Below, piece by piece: positions 23,953 to 33,339 of a DNA stretch of 64,000 bases. How positions within the stretch are numbered: the stretch's first letter is position 1; each line of letters opens with the position of its first letter. Source of the stretch: Cristatella mucedo (taxonomy: Eukaryota; Bryozoa; Phylactolaemata; Cristatellidae); NCBI GenBank assembly GCA_009760855.2, contig WPIO01000010.1, forward strand, positions 8,287,501 to 8,351,500. Direction: 5' to 3'. Below the pieces are notes generated by a model. The model saw nothing but the letters and a program-made list of their open reading frames with translations. It searched no databases and was not told where the DNA came from. The position numbers and the translations under genes were made by a program.

Positions 23953-25998
23953 TGTGTGTATGTGTGTGTGCAAACATTTGTGGTCGCACTCACTTGTGTG
24001 AGTGGACACTATTGTGAGTAGACACTGTTGTGTGAGTGGGCACTATTGTATGCATGCGTATATACGCGCTGCAAGAGTTGCTCATGATTGCTTGCTTGTG
24101 ACACTTGCTCTTTTTTTAGGGAAAATCCTTGCAACCAATGATGAAGTCGTGCAAGTAATGACAGCTTATAAGAGCTTACTAGGTGACTTGTCAGCACAGA
24201 AGTTACCAAAAGGTGTCTTGTATCGCAAACCTTTTGCTTTGGCTGTGTGCCCTAGAAGTATGTGCTCGGTTGAACAGATATTTTATTGCTGCTCTGCCAC
24301 CGAAAGTCGTTTAGGCTTTCGAATTCTCAACAGAGAACTCCCCAGCATAGCACTCACTCAGTCTCTGTAGCTTTGTGGAATTGCAGATGGAGGCACACAC
24401 ATCTTGCTCTACCGTGTTTTTATTGTAAGGGAACCGTCGATTATATAGTTTTGTAGCAAGGATAAGCCGTGCCTGTAGCCGATCCTGCTGAAGCTGCTAC
24501 AGTTAATGCTGTGCGACCACCGGCTGCCTGCACAGGCCAAGGGCGGGTGTTGGGGATTCATCAGCAAGTCACACATTCACTTCCTTTTGCCTGTACTGCT
24601 TTGCAAACAGTTGCTCCGTGGCTTAGACTTTCCTTAAAACTGCTTTTAGGTGACGTCTTGTTGGATCTCAACGTATCGTCTTCGAGCAGGAAAGATCTTG
24701 ATGCGAACCTGGCCGATGATCTGGCTGGCCTTGGTAAGAAATCTCACATGGTTAGCAGTTACACCAGGATTCTGTCAAGGCTGCAATGAGTTGGGCAGTC
24801 CTGGATTTTGCCTGTCCGCCATGATATGTACTCGGATCCAGTGAGCAAGTCTCATTCCTTCCTAGTGCAGTCAGCTAAGATTAGACATTTCTAGAAAGTG
24901 TAGAAACAGTGTTCGTCATACAAAGTCCTATGCATTTCCCATCTTGCCCTTGCATTTGGCACATCCACTAACCCACTACCTCCTCACTCACCACTCATGC
25001 ATACGTGTGTTTACATGCATGCACCCACACACACATTCCTACACATGCATATGTGCATCGTGCAACAATACGGGTTTGTATGTGTGGGTGTGTGTGTTTG
25101 TGTGTTTGTGCTTATGTGTGTGCTCGAAAACGTATGCGCATGTATGCCCACATGCACATCCATGTTCTTTCAATCCCACAATTGTTCAGTGTTATTAAGG
25201 ACCCATCGAACATTTTTCAACAGGACCTGCTGTTGTCGGTTCGGTAAGACCCGGAAGATATTTTCTGGCCGTTGTTATGCCAGACACAGACTACATCCCA
25301 TGAATTGGAGTTACAATCTGTAGGCTTTATCTCCCTACTTGCACTACTATCTCGTCCAACACGAGCCATTTTGGTTTTTGTGTCATGGCTTTTTTTTGCT
25401 CGGAAATGCCAGTCAACTCACTTCGGGTGTGCACTTCGTCGTCGATGAGCTGGTTTTCATGCCTCTACAAATGTGCACAGCGATTCGCCGTGTTTGTTTG
25501 GTTTCAGACCTTGGCGGTGGGGCTGCTGCCGCTTCGGGGAACAGCTCAGCTGGGGCTCTAGGGCTGCCAGCTGTCTCAGCCGCTAACGACATCTTTGCCG
25601 ATTTTGCATCGGCTAGCACCGACAGCAGCCCAGCTCAGCCACAGCTGCCGCTGGGGACGCCAGCTGCTGTACGTACAGACCTGTCGGCGGCGCAGGCGTC
25701 CAGTGCACTGTCATTACTCGGTGGTGGACTCTTCGCTTCAGCTCCCGTGACCGTGTCGCCGCTGCTCCACGCCTCACCATTTGGCCTCACTGGTCCCACT
25801 GTCCCCACCACTGCAGTACCGTTGCAGCGTCCCGTAAGTGAATCGCTCAGCTTCTGCCAGAGGTGCTTCTGATAACTGGTGGCTGCTGTATTTGAGTTTC
25901 TGGGCTTATGTGCACACTGGTCTGGAGCTTAAACCACAGTTTTTGCTGCTACTTTGAGCTCTGCTGGTGCTACGAGCACCCATGTTACGCCAAAGCAG

Positions 25999-26053
<55 letters not shown>

Positions 26054-29000
26054 CTCTTTGTCTTTCAGATCTCTCTGCCAGCTCTGCTGCTCAGATGTGC
26101 TGCCTGTGCCTGGGGCTTCTTGTTCATGAGTCGACCTTATTTAGAGGCCACTGCCGTGCACTCGTGCGTGCTGTGCTAGAGCAAATCGATGTTTGGTCCT
26201 GCTCTTGCCTGCCTTAGACGGGTGCTTATCTTGCTTGTATGGCGGATTTCAGCAAAACGTGAGCAGTGCTGGTTCGGCAGCGTTCACTGGAGCCAGTGCA
26301 GGGTTGTTTTCATTCGAGAGTGAAATGAGGACCACAGCAGACGACAGTGCATTATTATCGTCCATCAGTGGCCCGCTGCTCTCAAGTGATCCATTCCTGG
26401 CTCCGCCGCTGCAGCCGCTGAGCAGTTCAGCCGCAGGTAAGGACAGCAAGTGGTGACGGTGACTCCGAGTGCTCTTAGATGAGCTAGACACACTGCAAGC
26501 AACATGCTGTCCTTGTTTTCTGCTCGGCTGACGTGATGCCTAGCTAGAAAGGGCCATGCGCGCTGCCAGTGTGACCACCGATTGTTCTTGCTTGGCTAGT
26601 CAGCCATAAGGGTAAGGTGTTCGCACTTCACGACCCTGCAGTGGGCGAATCTTTGTTCCCCTCTGCAAACAGGGTTACAGCCAGCTAAGGCTCTTGTGTT
26701 GCTATATAAACGAGGCTGTTGAATCAGCCGGCTGCTGCTTTTACTTCTCATCCCCGTGTTACATATCTGTGCAACCTATTCCGTCCTCTCTCTGCCGATG
26801 TTCATAGTAAAAGTAATCTTTGACAGTACATGTGTGCAACCATTTTTTCAGGAACATTTTGTGGAAGGCATGCAGTTGTATATATACTTATATTTTGAAT
26901 AGTTTAACAAATTATTGTACCTCAGCCGGAGGAGCCCTGCCCTGCCGGGGACCACGAGGGCTACCCCTGCCTCCCGGTTTAGGAGCAGGGACCACACGGC
27001 TTCCTACCTGGAAATGGCGTCCGAGACCCACAGCTGCCACCGCAGCTGCAATGCCGTCGGTTCATTGCGTGACAAGCCGAGCTCCGTTAGGGAGGCTTCA
27101 TTATCCGGCCACCAGCCACCCAGGGCACCGACCAAAAAGAGCCTCACCACTGCCAACCGGAGCCAGTGGTCAGGAAAGGCCGGGCTATGGCCTCGTACTT
27201 ACCAACCTTTTTTCGGTTTACCACCAGGGCATCCTTGCTGCCGTCAAACAGCACCGTTATGTTGACTATGATCGTGTCGGTGCCGTTGTCGGTGACCAGG
27301 TCCGGCTTTCAAGCCGGACCCCCGGTGAGCAGGAAGGCTCGACCTGCCGAAAGACAGGATAGCACGGTGGCCGGAAGAGCCCGATTAGGTGACCCGGAAC
27401 ACGTTTTGACGAGCCATTATTGCATGCAGCATCAGCCGGCAGTGGCTTAGGACATAGCAGATGGTCTCAGCCTCAGTGTGCCAAAAGTATACTGTCGACT
27501 ACAGATATGAGTCCACCCCTGAATGGGTGGCAAAAGCATGTTTTCTGTAAATCAGGAGGGGCTGCTTATATCAGAAATGGAATGAAAAAAGGAGAATCGA
27601 GCCTTCTTAGTAGCTAGCTAGCTACACGGGTGCAATGACTTCATTAAATTTGTTTAGAATGCTTAGCCGGTATGTTTAATACAATTTTTGTGCTGAAAAA
27701 GCTGCTTTTAAAAAAGCTCCCACAGTTGCTTTTTTAAAAGCAACTGGGAGACAGCTCCTGTCTTGGATAGGAATCGGACGTGATGGCTAGCTGTAGAAGC
27801 AGTCTTCTGGATGAAGCTTTTAAAATTGAGGCAGCTGTCGAAAAGGACAACTAAATTTTGAGCACGAGGTGATGGTCGCACAATAGCATCACCTATTAGA
27901 AGAGCAAAGCCTTTTAATCCAGCCACATGCTTAGGGTGTCCTATGAGCAGCAGTTCGGTTTTATCATCATTTAATTTCAGTAAGTTTTCCGGCATCCAGG
28001 ATCGAATATCGGCAAAGCAAGCGTTCAGTTTCTCAGTTGCTGCAGCAGATTCCGACGGTTTGAATGACAAATACAACTGAGTATCGTCAGCATAAAAGTG
28101 ATATCCTATTCCATGGGCCTAAATCACTTTTCCCAGAGGTCGAGTATAAATGGAGAACAGCAAGGGACCGAGTACAGACCCTTGAGGGACTCCACAGGTG
28201 ACCCGGCTCGCGTGTGAGACCTGATCCCCACACGACACGGATTGAACTTTAGCCTTTCGTTTGTGATTGCTTATTCTAATCATGCTTGCGGATCTCGACC
28301 TGCAGTTGAAGTCTCAGTAAGTGCGAGTCCTTTTGCTCACCTACGGTGTGCGATGTCTCTATGTCAGTATGTCATGCCGAACGATTTCCATTCAAGACCT
28401 GAGTGTTCGCAACGAAGTGCATACCATGTCTCGAGCTAATACTCGGACCATCTTCCGGACACAGCTAGTGCCTACTGAAAATATCTAGTAGTTATTAAAA
28501 AGCGCATGTGAGGCGTGCAGTCGACAGAATGCTCTGGCTTGCAGCTGGAAGGTCTGATGCTACCAAGAGAAATCCAGATTTTGAAGCGCTGGAGAGGAAG
28601 ACTTACGCTCTTCAAGAATTGGATTCGTTCGGCAAAAACCTGCTAGAGAAATCTAAGCCGACCGCGCAGGTTATCGCTCCGTGAGTATCATGGTAGAAGC
28701 GCAGTCAGTTGGGTGATGGTTCGAAGTGGCGCAGCGACTGCTGGAAAGTGACGACTGCGCCGTGGCTAGTGTTCAAGTGTGTTCAAGTTCTCAAGTGTGT
28801 CGTTTCCTGTCCTGCCACTTACTTCGCTTTTGCGCTGTATGTGCCTCACCTGCCCAAAGCTTTTCTCCATCGCTCTGCTGCAGGCCACAGCCAGCTCCTG
28901 TCAAGCTAACGCTAAATCAGCTCAAGGCCACTACCACACCCGCAAATGGCACCGTTGGTGCTGCAACGGCATTGGCGGTCCCCGGTGCTTCGCAGGAAGT

Positions 29001-31226
29001 TGCTGCGCTTACCAACATTTTCGTCAACCTAGAGTCGATACAGCCAGGTAAATGCAATGTTTTTTTCCTAACCAACGTGGCCGCGGCGGTGCTCAATCAG
29101 CATTGTCCACCATCTTCGCACCGTTCGTTTGTTCTGCCAGCTGCGGTTGCCAAAATAATTCTGGGCAAGGTTATGTCGGCATAACTCTGGCTTTGAAATG
29201 TTGTTTTGGATGCCACGAACCTTTATAGTTGCATTTTAAGCCTGCAAGTGAGTAGATGTTATGTTGCTTATTATTCATTTGCTAGCCAGCTGCCTTCAGA
29301 CGGGTAAGGTCATTTGCCTGCATAGCTGTGGTGCAGTGGCAATTATTACCAGAGTACCATTTTTGTTTGAGTACCTTCTGTACGACTAGCTTGGGGTGTT
29401 TATGGAATCTGGCATTTACTTGCTTACCAAACCTGGGGTTAAATAAAAAGCGCAGCCGTTACAATAGGCAAGCCACTTTATTTGCATGTTGACCATGTGC
29501 ATGTCACCCCTAATCATATTATTCATTTTGTTTGTTTTTCAAGCATGATTTTACTTACCATTCAATTGCATTTCACTTTGCAGCAAATGTAAAGCGCCTA
29601 GAAAGAGATTAAGTTCTCTGAGGGCGCTTTATCAAGTGCATTATTATTATTATTAAGCTGAATTGTTCCACCATGGCTGTCAAGCTTGCATGCTAGGCTT
29701 GTTTTTTTTTTTGGGTCAATGCTGCTATGCCTAGACAGCTTGTAAGCTCTTTTCGCCACTACGAATTCGATACTCACTATTCTATGCTCGTCGGGAGCTG
29801 GCCTCTTTTGACACACGAGGTAGTTATGCGAAAGCTTGAATGTATGTCTGGCCAAAGCCGTACCTGAGTCGGCCAACAAAAAGAATAATAATAATAATAA
29901 TGGTATGGTCGAGCCAACAGCCAAGTTTCCATAGCAAGCAGCGGCCTCACTTTCCCTCGTCAAAGGAAACTTGTGACTTGATGGCCGTTAGATGCCCCCC
30001 TCCAGCACTGGTGGTGAGCATCATCGCAGCAGCTGTCCTATGCCGGTGCACTAGATCGCTGGGTGCTGCTGCTAACGCCGTACATTCCGTTTCCAAGCGA
30101 TGCGACACAGTACTTTATAATTATAAAACATTTGTATAGCACTTCGAAGACCGAATCTCTTTCTAGGTACTGTACATGCTAAGCCATGAATAGTCAGCGA
30201 AGTCAACCGAATGCACAGCAGACGTCCCTGACCCGTCCCCGAGACCGTGCTACCAAAATATTTATTTAGCAGCGACCAAGGCAACAGTCGTACTTAACAC
30301 CTGAGCTGCTCTTGGAGGGGCAATCTCCTACCGACTTTCCCTGTGTGACTCCAAAACACACAACACGGACATTGAGGTTGTTGGGTATCTGTATCATAGA
30401 TAGACAGCCACGATCGACTCAACTTCGCCGTGGGACCACTTGTCAGCCTGCATGAAACAGTTGGCCAAGCGCCATTGCTTGGCGGGGAGCTATGCTCAAA
30501 AGAGTGGGCTTTTCGTCGAGCATCTGCGCTCGTCTTCCCACTCATCGCCTCCTTGTCCTTACTCTGTGCTCGCACTGTTTTGCTATTTATCTACAATAGC
30601 GGTGCATGTCTTCATGCACACCACATGTGTTATGCTGGCTGTACTGGCACCTCGACGGCGCAGCGGTCGCCGTTGTGCCGTACAAACTCGTCTGCGCCTG
30701 GGGTAATCGATGCGTCTTTTGCTAACCTCGCAGGTCCGCTGCCGTCACTGACGATCTACGAAAAGAATAAGATGAAAATGGTCTTGCACTTCGGTAAAGA
30801 CACACCACGTCCGGATATCCTAGTTATGGTGCTTTCAATAATGAGCTTCAATGCATCGTCCGTCAAGAATCTCACCTTTCAGGCAGCCGTGCCCAAGGTA
30901 GCAGCCGCCGGCCACCCGACCCGGTGAAGAACGCGCCCCACTGCGATAGGCCTGTGCTGATTGTCGAGCCCTGTGCATCATTTGCCAAGTGCAGCGCTGC
31001 CTCTCTTTCCACGCTGCCACCATTCGGCAAGCCCCCCCCCCCCCATTAAGAGCTAGAGGTCGAAGGAGCTGTCCTTTCGGGCTTTATTTTGCCAGTGATT
31101 GCTATTCTGTCGCTCAGATTTCGGTTTGTGCGTTTGTCTTGTGTGTGTGTGTGTGTCTTTGTGTGTGTGCTTTGTGTATGTGTGTGTGTGTGTGCGCGTG
31201 TGTGCCTGTGTGTGTGCGTGTGTGTG

Positions 31227-31288
<62 letters not shown>

Positions 31289-32296
31289 CGATGTTAGTCG
31301 GTAAGATCGTGGCCGTGCTGCTGTTGTAGTCCATGAAGATTAAACTGCAACCAGCGTCTGCCACCGAGTTGCCTGCTTACAATCCTATACTTCCTCCCAC
31401 GGCTGTAACACAAGTCATGTTACTGGCGAATCCTAGTAAGGTAAGGCTCGGAGAGCAGTATAAGCTGCCTGCTTGCGCCCGAGTTTGTTTTCCTTGCTAC
31501 GAAGCGGTTAGGCAATCGCTTTCGTGCCCCAGCCATTTTCTTACTCTTCTTCTACCGTTCTGCCGATTGTGCTCGCTTGTCGCATGCGGTGCAGGCACCA
31601 TGCGTGTACAGTAAGTCCCCTACTTACAAAATAGATAGGGACCGGAAAGCCTGTCGTAAGTCGAATTTTCATAAGTCGATAATGGTATATGATAGCCGTC
31701 AATACCTATAATGCACAGCTGGCAGACATCGTTTTCTCCTTACTGTTTGTAGCGTTGTCAAATCTACTGATCATGTGTAGATTTTGAAAGTTTTCTTGGA
31801 TACATTTTGATTTCAATTTTTCGCGTGGCCGTGGCCGAGTCCGTCTCTCCGAATTTGTGTAAGAAGTCGAACCGTCGTACGTCGGGGGGGGGCTGACTGT
31901 AGTTTCCTGGTGATATGGGGGAAGACAGCGCGACTCACAGGCCGTGCATAACGACCATACATTCATTTCTTCTCTTCTGCTATGTCTAGAATACCATGTT
32001 TAATAATTTGGCTTATGATTCTCATCGAGTTGTGCAGAGTACAATCATTTTTGCTGCATCTTGTGCAAGCATTTACTCATGCTGCTACTAATGCTGTCAT
32101 TGCCCTTTGTCTGCTAATTTTGCTGAGTCATTGTGAGCCTCACCAATGGCCGGTTTTTTTTTTTTACTGCTCACCTCCAGTATTGGTTCTTATACATTGA
32201 CAGGAGAAAGTGAAGCTCAAGTTCAAGATCAGCTACGTTCTGGACGGGGCAGCCATCACAGACACCGGGGACGTGCTCAACTTCCCTGATTCGTAG
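10497..32296 (+). CDS. GGA: GGA clathrin adaptor (Golgi-localised, gamma-ear-containing, ARF-binding), complete 15-exon gene
   Basis: GGAs are monomeric adaptors at the trans-Golgi network. VHS binds acidic-dileucine sorting signals of cargo receptors, GAT binds ARF-GTP and ubiquitin, the hinge binds clathrin, and the GAE ear binds accessory proteins. Fifteen exons (10497-10536, 16638-16798, 18723-18821, 21255-21473, 23450-23668, 23751-23835, 24120-24212, 24650-24733, 25508-25833, 26253-26436, 28545-28680, 28884-29047, 30734-30897, 31330-31440, 32204-32296) join into one open frame of 725 codons plus stop, with agreeing phases throughout. VHS spans about residues 8-150, GAT 174-305, hinge 306-590, GAE 590-725. 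The hinge has a clathrin box LLDLN (309-313) and a DIFADF ear-binding-like motif (361-366). Length is near human GGA3 (723). Introns are packed with transposon remnants. One animal-type GGA gene is expected outside vertebrates, so no paralogue number is given. Confidence 0.95.
11017..11160. repeat. Interrupted (CT)n microsatellite
   Basis: About 140 bp of imperfect CT repeats in GGA intron 1. The long Ser/Leu frames across it are not genes. Confidence 0.95.
11358..11515 (-). mobile_element. tRNA-derived SINE, family S1
   Basis: The minus strand has box-B-like GGTTCGAGTC within a tRNA-like head (CTTAGCACAAAGGGAAGG start) and ends ATGAGGCTGTCGATCAGC. It lies next to a LINE-A tail. Confidence 0.7.
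11522..11745 (-). mobile_element. LINE-A 3' tail fragment
   Basis: The tail reads (minus) AAGTGCCTAGAAAGAGATTAAG..GGCGCTATACGAATG then TATTATTATT. Upstream bases match the LINE-A 3' UTR. Confidence 0.75.
11750..13395. other. GGA intron 1, no gene seen
   Basis: Apart from a short interrupted TG repeat (about 12711-12800), I see no conserved reading frame or recognisable repeat. Confidence 0.5.
13398..14765 (-). mobile_element. LINE-A, longest copy: reverse transcriptase part to 3' end
   Basis: The minus strand encodes reverse-transcriptase blocks: [10 protein letters not shown] (motif B), [12 protein letters not shown] (motif C, YAND instead of YADD), then the thumb and the C-terminus ending LKTYL-like. 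It closes with AAGCGCC..GAGTTCTCTGAGGGTGCTTTATCAAATG and (ATT)n. It is 5'-truncated with frameshifts. The CR1/L2 assignment rests on the [10 protein letters not shown] motif and the tail type. Confidence 0.88.
14776..15012 (-). mobile_element. LINE-A 3' tail fragment
   Basis: A second copy of the LINE-A tail, abutting the longer copy: TATTATTATTA then CACTATACAAATA on the minus strand. It carries the GGGTCCTTGTGATTCGTCC 3'-UTR segment shared with 13630 and 19100. Confidence 0.75.
15343..15430 (-). mobile_element. LINE-A/SINE-type tail fragment
   Basis: Minus strand: AAAGTGCCTATAAAGAGATTAAG followed by A/T-rich bases. Only the tail is present. Confidence 0.6.
16638..16798 (+). CDS. GGA: GGA exon 2 (VHS domain)
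   Basis: After acceptor tttgtag the exon reads [20 protein letters not shown] and later [19 protein letters not shown]. This matches the [21 protein letters not shown] helix of VHS. The donor is ATG|gtgagc. Confidence 0.94.
16799..18032. other. GGA intron 2 left part, C-runs, no gene seen
   Basis: C-runs occur at 16866-16877 and 16912-16921, the second followed by GGGGGGG, resembling the GACAT/CCCCCC repeat of 2690 and 3490. No other structure is recognised. Confidence 0.45.
18033..18105 (-). mobile_element. LINE-A/SINE-type tail fragment
   Basis: A TTATTAACG..GAGATTTAATTCTCGTAGG type tail on the minus strand; short and decayed. Confidence 0.45.
18238..18475. repeat. AT-only low-complexity stretch, partly palindromic
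   Basis: About 240 bp almost without G or C, made of AATTATAATTATA-type units able to fold on themselves, in GGA intron 2. Confidence 0.9.
18723..18821 (+). CDS. GGA: GGA exon 3 (VHS domain)
   Basis: Thirty-three codons including [20 protein letters not shown] and MVSPK, almost identical to the family block [25 protein letters not shown]. The donor is AAG|gtaaat. Confidence 0.96.
19003..19340 (-). mobile_element. LINE-A 3' half, split by a nested insertion
   Basis: The minus strand encodes [20 protein letters not shown] and the C-terminus ending [15 protein letters not shown]. The upstream part of the same copy continues at 19977-20205; a LINE-B palindrome sits between them. Confidence 0.85.
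19345..19976. mobile_element. LINE-B 3' end duplicated tail-to-tail (inverted repeat) inside LINE-A
   Basis: About 19365-19670 carries the LINE-B 3' end in plus orientation and 19675-19976 carries the same 300 bp in minus orientation. Their 3' termini (GTGGAGTTACAGATGGAG) almost touch. The LINE-A frame on both sides and a short GGTA at both borders indicate insertion into LINE-A. Confidence 0.8.
19977..20205 (-). mobile_element. LINE-A, upstream part of the split copy
   Basis: The minus strand encodes [20 protein letters not shown] and [20 protein letters not shown], which directly precede the YLSDLLLHQ segment of 19003-19340. Confidence 0.82.
20228..20322 (-). mobile_element. tRNA-derived SINE head, family S1 (partial)
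   Basis: The minus strand holds CTTAGCCCAGGGATAAGTTA (box-A-like) and GTGTTCGAGTCC (box-B-like) followed by TTCAGTGGTCGATCCTG, as in the other S1 copies. Confidence 0.6.
21255..21473 (+). CDS. GGA: GGA exon 4 (end of VHS, VHS-GAT linker)
   Basis: The exon encodes [20 protein letters not shown] and [20 protein letters not shown], then a proline-rich linker ending FDDDKAK. It matches YLGSRTSEKVKNKILELLYSW and EAYQMLKKQGIV. The acceptor is atttttag and the donor AAG|gtaggt. Confidence 0.95.
22398..22555 (-). mobile_element. tRNA-derived SINE, family S1
   Basis: The minus strand has TTAGCGCACGGATAAGGTAC (box A), GTGGGTTCGAGTCC (box B), TACAGTGGACGATTC, and an end ATATAAATGAGGCTGTTGAC. This is the clearest copy of S1. 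Confidence 0.75.
23020..23175 (+). mobile_element. tRNA-derived SINE, family S2, with LINE-A-type tail
   Basis: The head is GAGGTGCTCGCCTTTAACGA and GGGCTGGAGCCCCGTGG, followed by GTGAAGCACCTG..GATTAAGTTCTCTTAGGGTGCTATAC, the same tail hairpin as LINE-A. Confidence 0.65.
23450..23668 (+). CDS. GGA: GGA exon 5 (GAT domain)
   Basis: [20 protein letters not shown] and [19 protein letters not shown] match MLARLLKSSHPEDLRAANKLIKEMVQED of the ARF-binding GAT helix. The donor AAG|gttatt is weak but keeps the frame into [11 protein letters not shown]. Confidence 0.94.
23751..23835 (+). CDS. GGA: GGA exon 6 (GAT domain)
   Basis: [20 protein letters not shown] then DEKDMETM matches ELYQRCERMRPTLFRLASDTEDND. 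The acceptor is tttgcag and the donor G|gtatgt. Confidence 0.93.
23882..23972. repeat. (TG)n microsatellite
   Basis: An interrupted TG repeat in GGA intron 6. Confidence 0.95.
24120..24212 (+). CDS. GGA: GGA exon 7 (end of GAT)
   Basis: [20 protein letters not shown] matches EILQANDNLTQVINLYKQLV, the ubiquitin-binding end of GAT. The acceptor is tttttag and the donor G|gtgtct. Confidence 0.92.
24285..24400 (+). mobile_element. LINE-B 3' tail fragment
   Basis: CCGAAAGTCGTTTAGGCTT..CTGTAGCTTTGTGGAATTGCAGATGGAGG matches the LINE-B 3' end seen at 19600 and 43040. Confidence 0.7.
24650..24733 (+). CDS. GGA: GGA exon 8 (hinge, clathrin box)
   Basis: [20 protein letters not shown] then [13 protein letters not shown] is a clathrin-box motif at the same place as LLDLSGL of GGA1. 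The acceptor is cttttag and the donor G|gtaaga. Confidence 0.88.
25508..25833 (+). CDS. GGA: GGA exon 9 (hinge)
   Basis: A 326-nt exon rich in Ala, Ser, Pro and Gly, as hinges are. It has a DIFADF motif resembling ear-binding peptides. The frame is open from acceptor gtttcag to donor CCC|gtaagt. Confidence 0.87.
26003..26061. repeat. (CT)n microsatellite
   Basis: About 50 bp of CT repeats in GGA intron 9. Confidence 0.95.
26253..26436 (+). CDS. GGA: GGA exon 10 (hinge)
   Basis: The exon is Ser/Ala-rich ([20 protein letters not shown], then [18 protein letters not shown]), with a DPF motif of the kind bound by adaptor appendages. The acceptor is gatttcag and the donor G|gtaagg. Confidence 0.82.
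26597..26735 (+). mobile_element. tRNA-derived SINE, family S1
   Basis: Head AAGGGTAAGGTGTTCGCACT, body ending GTTGCTATATAAACGAGGCTG then TTGAATCAGC. The box B is damaged. Confidence 0.65.
26935..27400 (-). mobile_element. R2/NeSL-like LINE remnant, C-terminal part
   Basis: A GC-rich island in GGA intron 10. The minus strand reads [20 protein letters not shown] then [20 protein letters not shown]. This resembles the restriction-like endonuclease end of R2/NeSL LINEs (PDLV..., DVTV..., K..KY..L). It is frameshifted. The family call is inference from this short block. Confidence 0.4.
27695..28240 (-). mobile_element. LINE-B fragment, reverse transcriptase segment
   Basis: The minus strand encodes [40 protein letters not shown] and [13 protein letters not shown], nearly identical to 43700-44220. 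Both ends are truncated: the 3' end stops before the C-terminus at an A/T-rich inverted repeat near 27690-27750. Confidence 0.85.
28545..28680 (+). CDS. GGA: GGA exon 11 (hinge)
   Basis: [20 protein letters not shown] then [11 protein letters not shown] resembles the LDDLDLLGKTLLQQSL block of mammalian hinges. The acceptor is cttgcag and the donor CC|gtgagt. Confidence 0.85.
28884..29047 (+). CDS. GGA: GGA exon 12 (hinge to GAE)
   Basis: The exon ends [12 protein letters not shown], matching the start of the ear (VPLESIKPS). The acceptor is ctgctgcag and the donor G|gtaaat. Confidence 0.88.
29445..29656 (+). mobile_element. LINE-A 3' tail fragment
   Basis: TGCATGTCACCCCTAATCAT, then GCAAATGTAAAGCGCCTAGA, the tail hairpin and (ATT)n. 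It lies in GGA intron 12. Confidence 0.75.
30113..30190 (-). mobile_element. LINE-A/SINE-type tail fragment
   Basis: The minus strand shows AGTACCTAGAAAGAGATTCGG..GTGCTATACAAATG plus A/T-rich bases. Confidence 0.6.
30734..30897 (+). CDS. GGA: GGA exon 13 (GAE ear)
   Basis: [20 protein letters not shown] and [20 protein letters not shown], then [10 protein letters not shown]. This matches VTVYDQHGFRILFHFARDPLPGR and FQSAVPK. The acceptor is cctcgcag and the donor AAG|gtagca. Confidence 0.94.
31138..31290. repeat. (TG)n with internal (TGCG)n
   Basis: A TG microsatellite with about seven TGCG units near 31228-31258, in GGA intron 13. Confidence 0.95.
31330..31440 (+). CDS. GGA: GGA exon 14 (GAE ear)
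   Basis: [20 protein letters not shown] then [17 protein letters not shown] is nearly the family consensus MKVKLQPPSGTELPAFNPI and ITQVLLLANPQK. The donor is AAG|gtaagg. Confidence 0.96.
31609..31899. mobile_element. Tigger/pogo-like MITE, 291 bp
   Basis: The element starts CAGTAAGTCCCCTACTTAC and ends (reverse complement) CAGTCAGCCCCCCCCGACG. A TA dinucleotide flanks both sides, as for Tc1/mariner-superfamily insertions. No transposase is inside. It lies in GGA intron 14. Confidence 0.65.
32204..32296 (+). CDS. GGA: GGA exon 15 (last, with stop)
   Basis: [20 protein letters not shown] then [10 protein letters not shown] and TAG. It matches EKVRLRYKLTFTMGDQ and ends about 6 residues short of human GGA1. 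The acceptor is attgacag. Confidence 0.93.
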   Translation, partial: EKVKLKFKISYVLDGAAITDTGDVLNFPDS

Positions 32297-33335
32297 GATG
32301 AACGTATCTCCTACCATCAGCAAATGCCACCAAGACACTCCCACTCCCGCTGCGGGACAGTCTGTGCAGACGGAAGGCTTTCCGCAAGCCAAGCCGAGCT
32401 GAGGAGCACGATCAAGTCGAGCAACCGACAGCCATTTTTTAATCGTACCCCAACGTTGCGTAGCATGTTGCTAAGCGACAAACTTTGATGCCTTGACTAC
32501 GGCCCGTTTTGGTCGCGACTGAACATTGTGCTAGGACCACTGAAGGTCCTGAAAGGCTGCTGCTATAGACTATGGCTGCAGTTGGCGAACTTTATGGAGC
32601 CACACTGGTCATCGAGCAGCCAGACCTGCTGATTGTAGAGAATTTCTGCATGCTCACTCGTGTGCCGCGCCCTGTGGGCAAACGGTTCTATGGTGTGTTG
32701 AGAAAGCTACAAATGTATGTGCTTATCATGCCGGTGAAGCAATAGGCAGTGCATGGAAAAGGCATCCTGTTCGGTAGACTCGGTTAGAGAATTCTCCAAG
32801 GATTCTAACCAATATGGGCCCGGTCGAAATTTGTTGCAGATACATAATGGGAATACTTTTAAGAAGGGTGGGCTGTATCGAGATGAAGGTGAACAGTATT
32901 AACCGTGTGTGAATTAGAATTCGGTGTAAATTGCATATGGTTTAGAAGATGTTTACTTATAACCTTCCTTTCGTGTCTAATACGGGTTACTGTGGCTAGT
33001 ATTACTGTTTTTGCTGTTCCTTTGAGTTGTATTAGTGGGATGCCCTAAATTCGTGCCGTTGCCTATATCAAGTTGTTGGACATGGGTGTCGCATGATGCT
33101 GCCGCAGGTTCAGCCATACTGTCAGCAAAATATGAGTTTACCGTGGATGCACCTGCAACCAGAGTCTTGACCAATGCCTGAGTCGTTAGCCCGATGGGTC
33201 TTACGAATCCCTAAGATCTGCATGCATTGCTAAAAAATAGCTTCGAGATGATTTGGTAGTAATTTCAAATTACATGGTGTTGTTTTTAAAGTATATTTTC
33301 CAACTTCTGTGGCATTCAGCTTGCTTGCTTTGCTG
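32297..33335 (+). other. GGA 3' flank, presumed 3' UTR, no gene seen
   Basis: No clear AATAAA signal was picked out near the stop, and the 3' end of the transcript is not defined. No conserved reading frame is seen. Confidence 0.4.
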
Positions 33336-33339
33336 GTTA

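Noticed and set aside
26820-27362. Plus-strand frame of 180 codons as an extra GGA exon
   Set aside because: The GGA phases join directly from 26436 to 28545, and the minus strand of this stretch carries LINE-like coding.
31138-31290. CRISPR-like repeats
   Set aside because: Simple TG/TGCG microsatellite; no spacers.
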